Shown: positions 1 through 5,322, numbered from the stretch's first letter. The stretch is DNA of 5,322 nt from Methanomassiliicoccales archaeon (GCA_028679985.1 JAJRAH010000086.1:1-5322); one strand, 5' to 3'. Translations and numbers: made by a program. Notes: a model not told the origin generated them from the sequence alone.

Positions 1-110
1 AGCGCATCTCGTATCAGGGCTCCGTACTCCTTGCCCTGCTGAAAACCAATCTCGGTATCAGTCCCATCGAACCTAGATGAGCATAATCGGGATGACTGAA
101 TGTCTCTCAC
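1..110 (-). CDS. Partial N-terminus, peptidase C45 / acyl-CoA:6-APA acyltransferase-like protein
   Basis: An open minus-strand frame runs from a GTG at 110-108 off the left edge, about 36 codons. Near residues 14-30 it reads FDGTDTEIGFQQGKEYG. This resembles the N-terminal G(T/S)-x-x-EIG-(F/Y)-Q-x-G signature of C45-family (isopenicillin N acyltransferase-like) Ntn hydrolases, which self-cleave before a cysteine further downstream. That cysteine lies outside the window, so catalysis cannot be judged. No SD precedes the GTG. A TTTTAT element about 30 nt upstream would suit an almost leaderless transcript. The frame is also open farther upstream, into the end of the DUF1786 gene, so the start is uncertain. 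It follows that gene on the same strand after 43 bp. The family call rests on one short motif. Confidence 0.45.
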   Translation of the reverse strand, partial: MRDIQSSRLCSSRFDGTDTEIGFQQGKEYGALIRDA

Positions 111-136
111 CGAATGGCAATCATACGCAACTTCCG

Positions 137-144
137 AGATAAAA
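137..144 (-). promoter_or_regulatory. Possible TATA box for the left-edge gene
   Basis: The minus strand reads TTTTATCT here, just after the DUF1786 stop codon (154). Archaeal initiation about 25 nt downstream would fall near 116, a few bases before the GTG at 110, giving a nearly leaderless mRNA and explaining the lack of an SD. The same T4 tract could instead act as a weak archaeal terminator for the upstream gene. Confidence 0.22.
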
Positions 145-153
145 GGTCCGCCT

Positions 154-1215
154 TCAAGACTTACGGTGCTGAACTGCTCGGTTCAACCCCATCGGACCCG
201 TCATCATCACGTCCCCTGCTGGAGTCGCATATCTGAACTTCATGCCGGAGCCCTCCATCAGCGTCCTGTTCGGGCCGGTGACCAAGACCTGATCCGGCTT
301 CGGAAGCTTCTCCTCCAGTCGGAACAGCCCGTGCCCGCCGTCGTCGAACACGTCCTCGTTCGAGAGCGTCGAGTTGAGGAATCCCCTCAGGAACTTCCCC
401 AGTCTCTTCGAGTCGAAAGCTCGAGTATGTGCCTCCATGGCGCCGAGAACCTCCATTTTCTGCAGCAATACGGCAAGCGTGTGACCGTTGCCGGCGTTGA
501 CCGCGAGAACACATCCGTCGCGATTCGCGTCGGGGTCCTCGAGGCAGCCGAGGGCGGCGACCGGCGAGGTGTCCATGACGAACACCCTTGCTTCCGGTAT
601 CTCCTTTCCGGCCCTTGCCGCCGCGCACCTCAGTCTTAGGAAATCCTTCGGCACCTGGCTCTTCTCGAAGCAGAGCGACTCGAGCCTCCGGTCCCTAGAG
701 ATTATCTGCCGGAACCGCTCGATCCTCGTTGTCCTGTTGCTGACCCCTTTCGGGGACACGCCGTGATCCTGCACCGCGATCGCCACCGAATCGACCGCTC
801 CCGACTCTCCGGCGGCTTCGAAGAAGCGCACGATCTCTCCGATCTGGACCTCTTGCAGCCATAAGACATCGCCGGCGAATCCGGCAGGCGGCGATCTGTC
901 CGCGACCACCGCAATGCCCCTCTCTCTGACCTCGTCGAGATCGTTCCTGACGGAGAAGGCTGCCTCCTCGGTCATGGTCACCTTCAATCCTGCGGCCACA
1001 TGACGCTTCAGAGCGCTGCTGAACTCCCCGCCTCCGACCGTGTCTCCGAGAATGAATAGATCCTTCTTGCCTTTCGTGGCAGCTCTCACCGCGGCCGCGT
1101 GCCGCCTCGCAGGTGAAGGTATGACGGCCTTGGAGCAATTCTCAGAATTCTTCTCCGAATCGATCAGCATGATGTCGGTCGTGCCGACGCCGATGTCCAA
1201 CGCGAGCATTCTCAT
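154..1215 (-). CDS. DUF1786 family protein, ASKHA-type ATPase-like
   Basis: The 353-residue protein opens with LALDIGVGTTDIMLID. D7-G9-G11-T12-T13-D14 form a phosphate-1 loop like that of ASKHA (acetate kinase/Hsp70/actin) nucleotide-binding proteins. A second glycine-rich element, NAGNGHT at residues 240-246, follows, and near the C-terminus come VTGPNR and MMTGPMG. The overall pattern matches DUF1786, an archaeal family sometimes labelled 'pyruvate formate-lyase activating enzyme'. That label is not supported here: no radical-SAM CxxxCxxC motif is visible. No signal peptide or membrane segment is seen, so it is probably cytoplasmic. The ATG at 1215 is chosen because AGGAGGT lies 6 nt upstream; the ATG two codons later is spaced worse. 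It lies 18 bp after the HdrA-N/MvhD fusion and is probably cotranscribed with it. Family assignment is fairly secure. ATPase activity is inferred and the substrate unknown. Confidence 0.85.
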   Translation of the reverse strand: MRMLALDIGVGTTDIMLIDSEKNSENCSKAVIPSPARRHAAAVRAATKGKKDLFILGDTVGGGEFSSALKRHVAAGLKVTMTEEAAFSVRNDLDEVRERGIAVVADRSPPAGFAGDVLWLQEVQIGEIVRFFEAAGESGAVDSVAIAVQDHGVSPKGVSNRTTRIERFRQIISRDRRLESLCFEKSQVPKDFLRLRCAAARAGKEIPEARVFVMDTSPVAALGCLEDPDANRDGCVLAVNAGNGHTLAVLLQKMEVLGAMEAHTRAFDSKRLGKFLRGFLNSTLSNEDVFDDGGHGLFRLEEKLPKPDQVLVTGPNRTLMEGSGMKFRYATPAGDVMMTGPMGLNRAVQHRKS

Positions 1216-1221
1216 TCTGAA

Positions 1222-1228
1222 ACCTCCT
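1222..1228 (-). promoter_or_regulatory. Strong Shine-Dalgarno for the DUF1786 gene
   Basis: The minus strand reads AGGAGGT, a near-perfect anti-16S match, 6 nt before the ATG at 1215. It sits inside the 18-bp gap after the TAG stop (1234-1236) of the upstream gene. This decides the start and suggests independent re-initiation on a bicistronic mRNA. No separate promoter has room here. Confidence 0.8.
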
Positions 1229-1233
1229 TCCAG

Positions 1234-2343
1234 CTACCTCTTCACTTTCCTCGTCTCGATGCGGCCCCCCGGTGCCCTGAGCGGATTCGGTCCGAGGTCG
1301 AGGATCATGTCTATGAACCGAGTCACCTCATCGCGGAACTTCTCCGGCTCGTCCGCGTCCACCCACGCGAGAGACAGGCGCTCCTCCCTGAATCCGAGCT
1401 GCGCCAGCATCCTCCTGAGCAGAACAATCCTCTTTCTCGTCCGCATATTCCCGACGTCGTAATGGCACTTCCCCGGCCCACCCGTGAGGATCAGAACCCC
1501 GTCCGCGCCTTTCGAGAAGGCCGTGAGCACCCACTCAGGGTCCACCCTCGCAGAACACGTCGTCCGGATGACGTTGAAGTTCGGCGGCAGCTCCAGCCTC
1601 TTGAGCCCCGCCAGGTCCGCCGCGGGGTAGGAGCACCAGTTGCAGGCGAAGACGAGCACGTTTGGCCTGTAATCGTCCTCCGTTCCCTTCCGTCTGGTCG
1701 CCACTTCGATCTGGGCGACGATTTGCTCGTTAGAGAAGCAGCCCTGATCCATTGCGCCGCTCGGACAAGCTGCTACGCAGGCCCCGCAGCCGTCGCACTC
1801 TGCGGCATCGACGCTCGCGATCATCTTTCCCGTCCTCGCGGGATCGGGGACGATTCTGATAGCCTCCACCCTGCAGACCGACATGCAAATCCCGCAGCCG
1901 TCGCAGAGGTCCCCGACGACGGCGCGATAGCCGTCCTCGGAGATATCGGCAGCCAGTATCTTGGCGATAGACATCTCCACCATGTCCGCCGCCTTCGATG
2001 ATGCGAGGCGCTTTGTCCTCGAGTGAATCCAAGCGCACTGCTCCCTGATGTTCGCCATCTCGATCATATAGGGCTTCACTCCCACATGGCTCAGAGCGGA
2101 CTGGAACTCCCCTAAGTATAGTCGTGGAGAGCAGGCACCGACCACTACCCCATCCACCGACTCGGCCTGGCACAGCCTTCGAATCTTGCGAAGACCTTCC
2201 TTGGAGCAGAGGTGATCGTCGACGAATACGCGAATCACGTTGTGGAGACCCCTCACGCGTCCCGAAACCTCGTCGAGGTCGATAGCGTTCCCGACGCAGC
2301 CCTCGCAGCTGCAGAGTAGGACCGCTATCCTGGTATCTTCCAT
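1234..2343 (-). CDS. HdrA N-terminal domain / 2x[4Fe-4S] ferredoxin / MvhD fusion (copy 1)
   Basis: This is a 369-residue cytoplasmic iron-sulfur protein in three parts. Residues 5-130 match the N-terminal domain of heterodisulfide reductase subunit HdrA: CxCxxC at 11-16, then C46, ACSPR with C71, and NIREQC with C103. Residues 147-157 and 183-193 are two CxxCxxCxxxC motifs, each binding one [4Fe-4S]. Residues 228-356 are an MvhD/FlpD domain (CNWCSY C234/C237; CSARVDP C263; CHY C293; closing LGPNPL). In HdrA the first domain is followed by an FAD domain with GGGxAG; here that domain is absent, so flavin bifurcation is not expected. The likely role is passing electrons between an unknown donor and acceptor. 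ATG 2343 is preferred (GGGGGTG 5 nt upstream, matches the homology start). An in-frame TTG at 2379 with GGGGAG 7 nt upstream would add 12 residues. It probably heads an operon with the DUF1786 gene. Confidence 0.88.
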   Translation of the reverse strand: MEDTRIAVLLCSCEGCVGNAIDLDEVSGRVRGLHNVIRVFVDDHLCSKEGLRKIRRLCQAESVDGVVVGACSPRLYLGEFQSALSHVGVKPYMIEMANIREQCAWIHSRTKRLASSKAADMVEMSIAKILAADISEDGYRAVVGDLCDGCGICMSVCRVEAIRIVPDPARTGKMIASVDAAECDGCGACVAACPSGAMDQGCFSNEQIVAQIEVATRRKGTEDDYRPNVLVFACNWCSYPAADLAGLKRLELPPNFNVIRTTCSARVDPEWVLTAFSKGADGVLILTGGPGKCHYDVGNMRTRKRIVLLRRMLAQLGFREERLSLAWVDADEPEKFRDEVTRFIDMILDLGPNPLRAPGGRIETRKVKR

Positions 2344-2348
2344 GCGAA

Positions 2349-2355
2349 CACCCCC
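2349..2355 (-). promoter_or_regulatory. Start-deciding Shine-Dalgarno for fusion copy 1
   Basis: The minus strand reads GGGGGTG 5 nt before the ATG at 2343. A competing GGGGAG at 2387-2392 stands 7 nt before an in-frame TTG at 2379. The ATG leaves four residues before the conserved RIAVLLC block, close to HdrA proteins; the TTG would leave sixteen. Confidence 0.55.
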
Positions 2356-2420
2356 ACATTCGGGCGAGAAGGCCGACAACGGCTAGCTCCCCGGCTTTCT
2401 CCTCTAAGGAAGGTCATCGG

Positions 2421-2427
2421 ATTAATA
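2421..2427 (-). promoter_or_regulatory. Candidate TATA box for the fusion copy 1 / DUF1786 unit
   Basis: The minus strand reads TATTAAT in a G+C-rich context. Initiation about 25 nt downstream would fall near 2400, giving a leader of roughly 55 nt that contains both candidate SDs. No clear purine-rich BRE precedes it. It is the only AT-rich block on this strand upstream of the gene. Confidence 0.4.
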
Positions 2428-2492
2428 GCTGTCTGAAACACGCTTCACCGCTTCGAAAGAAGAACGGCGGAGAGGGACGAACGGAAAACCGC

Positions 2493-2498
2493 TATATA
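2493..2498 (+). promoter_or_regulatory. Candidate archaeal BRE/TATA promoter of the epimerase gene
   Basis: TATATA lies directly downstream of an A-rich GGAAAACC stretch (2483-2490) resembling a TFB recognition element. Initiation about 25 nt downstream predicts a start near 2520 and a leader of only about 15 nt before the ATG at 2535. It is divergent from the minus-strand promoter about 70 bp away. Confidence 0.55.
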
Positions 2499-2522
2499 CC
2501 CCAGGAGGAGCTATCGACATCC

Positions 2523-2526
2523 GGAG
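2523..2526 (+). promoter_or_regulatory. Shine-Dalgarno of the epimerase gene
   Basis: GGAG stands 8 nt before the ATG at 2535 and lies downstream of the predicted transcription start, so it would be on the mRNA. A stronger AGGAGGAG at 2503-2510 is 24 nt upstream with no in-frame start codon after it, so it does not redefine the start. Confidence 0.5.
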
Positions 2527-2534
2527 AAATCGGG

Positions 2535-3584
2535 ATGAAAGTCGTCGTTACGGGTGGCTCCGGGTTCATTGGCTCGCACGTATGCGAGCATTTCGCGTCC
2601 CTCGGGAACGCTGTGGTCGCATACGACAATCTGAGCCGTGCCTCATTGCTTCAGAAGAAGGAGGGGAAGAACTCGCAGTCGAACTGGGAGTTCCTGAAGA
2701 CCCTCCGTCATGTCAAGACCGTGAGGGGCAGCACCCTCGACTATTCGAAGTTGAAAAGCGTGATGGATGACGCGGATGCGATCGTCCACACCGCGGCGCA
2801 GACAGCGGTGACCACCTCCCTGACAGATCCAAGAACGGACTTCAACACGAACCTCCTCGGAACGTTCAACGTGCTTGAGGCGGCCAGGAACGCGGAGTCG
2901 AATCCTTGCGTCGTCTTCTGCTCGACCAACAAGGTGTACGGGGAGAGCGTGAACGAGGTCGAGATAACCGAGAAGAAGAGACGATACGCCTACGCGGATC
3001 CGAAGTTCAAAGGGATTCCGGAGACCTTCTCGATCGATCGTTCGAAGCACACGCCCTACGGATGCTCGAAGCTCGGGGCGGATCTATACGTGCAAGACTA
3101 CGCCCACACTTACGGGCTGAGGACCGCCGTTTTCAGAATGAGCTGCATCTACGGACCGAGGCAGTTCGGGGTCGAGGACCAGGGATGGGTCGCGTGGTTC
3201 GTCATAGCGAACCTGACCGGCACTCCGGTGACGATCTACGGAGACGGGAAGCAGGTGCGGGACGTCCTCTTCGTCAAGGACCTGGTCAGGGCATACGAAG
3301 CGTTCATCAACAGCGACATCAGGTGCGGTGTGTACAACATGGGCGGGGGAGCGAAGAACACGACCTCGATCCTCGAGCTCATGAGTCTGATCGAGTCCTG
3401 GAGCATGAGGAAGTTCAAGACCAGCTACGGTAACTGGAGGGCTGGCGACCAGAAGGTGTACATCTCCGACATCACCAAGGCGTCGGAGGAACTGAACTGG
3501 TCCCCGAAAGTCGGCGTGGAGAAGGGAGTCAAGGAACTGTACGAATGGGTCAGGAAGAACGCTGACCTGTTCAAATCACAGTGA
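2535..3584 (+). CDS. tyv: CDP-paratose 2-epimerase (CDP-tyvelose epimerase)-like SDR protein
   Basis: This 349-residue extended short-chain dehydrogenase would interconvert CDP-paratose and CDP-tyvelose using bound NAD, supplying a 3,6-dideoxyhexose for surface glycans or glycolipids. The Rossmann motif GGSGFIG is at residues 7-13, with D31 in YDNLSR at the end of the second strand favouring NAD. The block STNKVYG (130-136) and catalytic YGCSK (Y175, K179) follow. Features typical of this epimerase rather than GalE include YGPRQFGVEDQGWV, with DQGWV at 215-219, GKQVRDVL (R242 region) and DQKVYISDI near the C-terminus. Length is normal and the frame intact. The ATG is supported by a nearby SD and TATA box. 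No CDP-glucose dehydratase, cytidylyltransferase or glycosyltransferase is adjacent, so the substrate remains inferred; another nucleotide sugar is possible. It converges on fusion copy 2 with 4 bp between stops. Confidence 0.85.
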   Translation: MKVVVTGGSGFIGSHVCEHFASLGNAVVAYDNLSRASLLQKKEGKNSQSNWEFLKTLRHVKTVRGSTLDYSKLKSVMDDADAIVHTAAQTAVTTSLTDPRTDFNTNLLGTFNVLEAARNAESNPCVVFCSTNKVYGESVNEVEITEKKRRYAYADPKFKGIPETFSIDRSKHTPYGCSKLGADLYVQDYAHTYGLRTAVFRMSCIYGPRQFGVEDQGWVAWFVIANLTGTPVTIYGDGKQVRDVLFVKDLVRAYEAFINSDIRCGVYNMGGGAKNTTSILELMSLIESWSMRKFKTSYGNWRAGDQKVYISDITKASEELNWSPKVGVEKGVKELYEWVRKNADLFKSQ

Positions 3585-3588
3585 ATGG

Positions 3589-4806
3589 CTATGGAGCTCC
3601 CTCGAACGGGATTGCGGTAGCGGGTTCCGATCCTGACTGCCCTTCCTCGGCAGGCTCCGCGCTTCCCTGCCCGAACTGTTCGGCCTGGTCCGCCTCGTCG
3701 AATTCCCTCAGCCTCATCCTGAGAGGGCCGGGACCCAACCTCATTATCAACTGGACGAATCCGGAAACCTCTTTGACATACTCCTCAGCCTGGTTGGGAT
3801 CGATCCAGCAGACCTTCAGTCTCTTTCCTCCAAAGCCCAGCCGCATCAGCATCGTGTTGACGAGGGCGAAGCGTTTCCTGCTCCTATTGTATCCGTGCTC
3901 GTGACGACAGGCGTTCTCCGTGCCAGCAACGATGAGTATGCCATCGATTCCCCTTGCGAAAGCTTTCAGTATCCATTCCGAGTCGACCTCGGAGCAACAC
4001 GGCACCTTTATCGAAAGGAAGTGAGGGGGGATCTCGAGTTTCATCACGCCCGCAAGGTCAGCTGTGAAATACGTACACCAACTGCAAACGAAGACCAAGA
4101 TCCGAGGCGTGAAGAAATCCCTGGCAAGCCTGCTCGGCGAGACGGCATCTATCTGCGCCATAATCTGATCGCTCAAATTGGACCCCATGTCCTTGGCGCC
4201 GTTAGGACACGCGGCAGCGCAGGATCCGCAGTGGACGCATGTCTGGCCGTTCACGATTGCGACACGCCTCCATCTCCTCTGCGGCGCAGCGACGACGCGT
4301 ATGGACCCAGTCTTGCAGACGTCCCTGCAGACACCACAACCGGTGCAGATCTCTGGCTCGAGGACCGGGGCGCAACTCTCGACCAGAGGGGAAATGACGT
4401 TGGCCTTCGCGACCGCCATCTTGAGCAGATCGGAGGCCTTCGCGGTGCACAGTCTTGGATATCTCCAGTGTATCGACCCGCACTGCTCCCTCAGATTGAC
4501 CATGTCCACAGCGTTCCTGCTCACGCCGACCTCGCCGAGAGCGTTTCGAAACTTCTCGAGATAGAGAAGCGGAGAGCACCCTCCCACAATCACTTTCTCC
4601 AGCGAGAACAGCCTGACCGCGTCCTTCATCCTCGATATTCCTTCTTGCCTGCAAAGGAAGTCCTCGATCTGAACATGAGCGACGTTCGGAAAGGACCGCG
4701 ATCCATCGACCACAGCCTCCAAGTCCATCGCTCCTGAGATGCAGTTGCCGCATCTGCACAGGAATACTCCTATTCGCGACTCCTCACGACCTTCTTCCAA
4801 TCCCAC
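3589..4806 (-). CDS. HdrA N-terminal domain / 2x[4Fe-4S] ferredoxin / MvhD fusion (copy 2)
   Basis: This 405-residue paralogue of the fusion at 1234-2343 has the same domain order and no FAD domain; identity by eye is roughly 40%. The HdrA-N domain covers residues 11-135 with CRCGNC (C17, C19, C22), C52, GGCSP C77 and LREQC C109. Two CxxCxxCxxxC motifs lie at 154-164 and 190-200. The MvhD-like domain covers 235-363 with CSWCTY (C241, C244) and a C270-C271 pair where MvhD has CSGR. ACRHEHG (C300) replaces the usual GDCHY, so this domain is more diverged than in copy 1. A 42-residue tail after LGPGPLR, rich in E, Q, G, A and P, is absent from copy 1 and probably disordered. The start is GTG at 4806 with GAGG 7 nt and GGAG 4 nt upstream; a TTG two codons later is possible. 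The role is presumably soluble electron transfer, partner unknown. It appears transcribed alone. Confidence 0.87.
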   Translation of the reverse strand: MGLEEGREESRIGVFLCRCGNCISGAMDLEAVVDGSRSFPNVAHVQIEDFLCRQEGISRMKDAVRLFSLEKVIVGGCSPLLYLEKFRNALGEVGVSRNAVDMVNLREQCGSIHWRYPRLCTAKASDLLKMAVAKANVISPLVESCAPVLEPEICTGCGVCRDVCKTGSIRVVAAPQRRWRRVAIVNGQTCVHCGSCAAACPNGAKDMGSNLSDQIMAQIDAVSPSRLARDFFTPRILVFVCSWCTYFTADLAGVMKLEIPPHFLSIKVPCCSEVDSEWILKAFARGIDGILIVAGTENACRHEHGYNRSRKRFALVNTMLMRLGFGGKRLKVCWIDPNQAEEYVKEVSGFVQLIMRLGPGPLRMRLREFDEADQAEQFGQGSAEPAEEGQSGSEPATAIPFEGAP

Positions 4807-4810
4807 ACCG

Positions 4811-4817
4811 CTCCCTC
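4811..4817 (-). promoter_or_regulatory. Shine-Dalgarno for the GTG start of fusion copy 2
   Basis: The minus strand reads GAGGGAG, ending 4 nt before GTG 4806. No ATG exists in frame before the conserved RIGVFLC block, so this SD is the main support for a GTG start giving eleven residues before the domain. Confidence 0.55.
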
Positions 4818-4866
4818 ATCAAATTACTTCGACAATCGTCTATTTCCCCACAGGAATGGGATGGGG

Positions 4867-4875
4867 TTTATTATA
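4867..4875 (-). promoter_or_regulatory. Candidate TATA box for fusion copy 2
   Basis: The minus strand reads TATAATAAA. Initiation about 25 nt downstream would lie near 4846, leaving a leader of about 40 nt that includes the SD. This box suggests copy 2 is transcribed separately from the rubrerythrin gene 192 bp upstream. The rest of 4876-4998 shows no gene, tRNA or clear repeat. A short inverted repeat (CCCCA at 4846-4850, TGGGG at 4862-4866) overlaps the predicted start region but is too weak to name. Confidence 0.45.
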
Positions 4876-4998
4876 GCTATCTGCAGGACCCGGGCAGGCA
4901 CGACAAACGGCTGCGAGAAGTCCTGGACTCGCCCTGGAAATCGCATCGGAATTGACCTGACGTGAAGAGCAAACACGATACGACTCGGTTCAAGAAGG

Positions 4999-5322
4999 TC
5001 AATATTCCTCGCTCTTGAATTGATAGAACGCCTTCGGGTGGTCGCAGGAGGGACACTTCTCCGGCGGTGTCTTTCCGAAATGTTGGTACCCGCACTCTCT
5101 GCACACCCACCAGACGTCTTTGCTCCTCTTGAACGTAGTTCCATCTTCAAGTCCTTTCAGTATCTTCGAGAATCGCTCCTGGTGATGCTTCTCCGCCTCG
5201 GTCACTGCGCGGAATCTCGCAGCGACCTGAGTGAAGCCTTCCTTGTCTGCCGTAGCTGCGAACTCGGGATACATCGAGGTGAACTCGTGACTCTCTCCGA
5301 TGATCGTGGCTCTCAAGTTCTC
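4999..5322 (-). CDS. rbr: Rubrerythrin, C-terminal part (5' end outside the window)
   Basis: The frame is open to the right edge and 107 residues are visible, ending at a TGA. The visible part begins ENLRATIIGESHEF, the middle of the four-helix diiron domain with its E-x-x-E ligand region, continues MYPEFA, and has a second ligand helix with EAEKHHQERF (ExxH). A C-terminal rubredoxin-like domain follows: CREC and CPSC separated by 12 residues, which would bind one Fe(Cys)4. Rubrerythrins reduce hydrogen peroxide in the cytoplasm of anaerobes, taking electrons through the rubredoxin site. Family proteins are about 170-190 residues, so some 65-85 residues are missing beyond the edge. An in-frame TTG at 5316 falls inside the conserved helix and is not a start. 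The next gene on the strand begins 192 bp later with its own candidate promoter. Confidence 0.95.
   Translation of the reverse strand, partial: ENLRATIIGESHEFTSMYPEFAATADKEGFTQVAARFRAVTEAEKHHQERFSKILKGLEDGTTFKRSKDVWWVCRECGYQHFGKTPPEKCPSCDHPKAFYQFKSEEY

Noticed and set aside
3..80. Plus-strand open frame ending in TGA at 78-80 that could be the C-terminus of a gene entering from the left
   Set aside because: It is antisense to the minus-strand frame with the EIGFQQG motif, which looks more like a known protein. Only 25 codons are visible, with no recognisable motif.
100..639. 179-codon plus-strand open frame opposite DUF1786
   Set aside because: No family resemblance and Arg/His-rich shadow composition. 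The minus-strand frame carries the conserved phosphate-binding motif and a strong SD.
154..1215. Annotation of the DUF1786 gene as pyruvate formate-lyase activating enzyme
   Set aside because: That enzyme is a radical-SAM protein needing CxxxCxxC, which is absent. The protein instead has ASKHA-like glycine loops.
1462..2001. 179-codon plus-strand open frame antisense to fusion copy 1
   Set aside because: A composition shadow of the well-supported minus-strand gene, with no motif or ribosome binding site.
3895..4737. 280-codon plus-strand open frame antisense to fusion copy 2
   Set aside because: It has no recognisable domain and is rich in Arg, Asp and His, as expected for the complement of a G+C-rich gene. 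The minus strand encodes clear cysteine motifs over the same span.
4846..4866. CCCCA/TGGGG inverted repeat followed on the plus strand by TTTATT, resembling a terminator
   Set aside because: No plus-strand gene ends here. The stem is only 5 bp with an 11-nt loop, and the AT-rich part is better explained as the minus-strand TATA box.
4999..5316. Rubrerythrin read as a complete 105-residue gene starting at TTG 5316
   Set aside because: The TTG lies inside the conserved ENL-x-A diiron helix and the frame continues to the window edge, so the gene is cut by the window.

Overview
The window looks archaeal. Its genes start with Shine-Dalgarno (SD) motifs, and AT-rich TATA-like boxes sit about 30-80 bp upstream of the starts at otherwise G+C-rich promoters. 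It carries HdrA/MvhD-type redox modules, a DUF1786 protein (a mostly archaeal family) and a rubrerythrin, which together suggest a strict anaerobe. An uncultivated euryarchaeon, perhaps near Thermoplasmatota or the methanogens, would fit, but no lineage marker is present and this placement is inference.

Layout. At the left edge (1-110, minus) is what I read as the N-terminus of a peptidase C45/acyltransferase-like protein running off the window. Next comes a minus-strand two-gene unit: a fusion protein (2343 down to 1234) and, 18 bp downstream with its own strong SD, a DUF1786 ASKHA-type ATPase-like protein (1215 down to 154). A divergent intergenic region of about 190 bp (2344-2534) carries a candidate promoter on each strand. 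On the plus strand is an NAD-dependent epimerase closely matching CDP-paratose 2-epimerase (2535-3584). It converges, with only 4 bp between stop codons, on a second, paralogous fusion protein on the minus strand (4806 down to 3589). A 192-bp intergenic stretch with a candidate promoter separates that gene from the C-terminal part of a rubrerythrin (5322 down to 4999, minus), cut by the right edge.

The notable content is the pair of fusion proteins. Each joins the N-terminal cysteine domain of heterodisulfide reductase subunit HdrA to two [4Fe-4S] ferredoxin motifs and then to an MvhD-type electron-transfer domain. The FAD-binding thioredoxin-reductase-like domain that makes HdrA a flavin electron bifurcator is missing. 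Both also share departures from the family: an extra cysteine in the N-terminal motif and loss of one MvhD cysteine. They look like all-iron-sulfur electron wires built from bifurcation-complex parts. Linkage of one copy to an ASKHA ATPase-like protein raises the hypothesis of ATP-gated electron delivery to an unidentified partner. The epimerase (surface glycan or lipid sugar) has no visible link to the redox genes.
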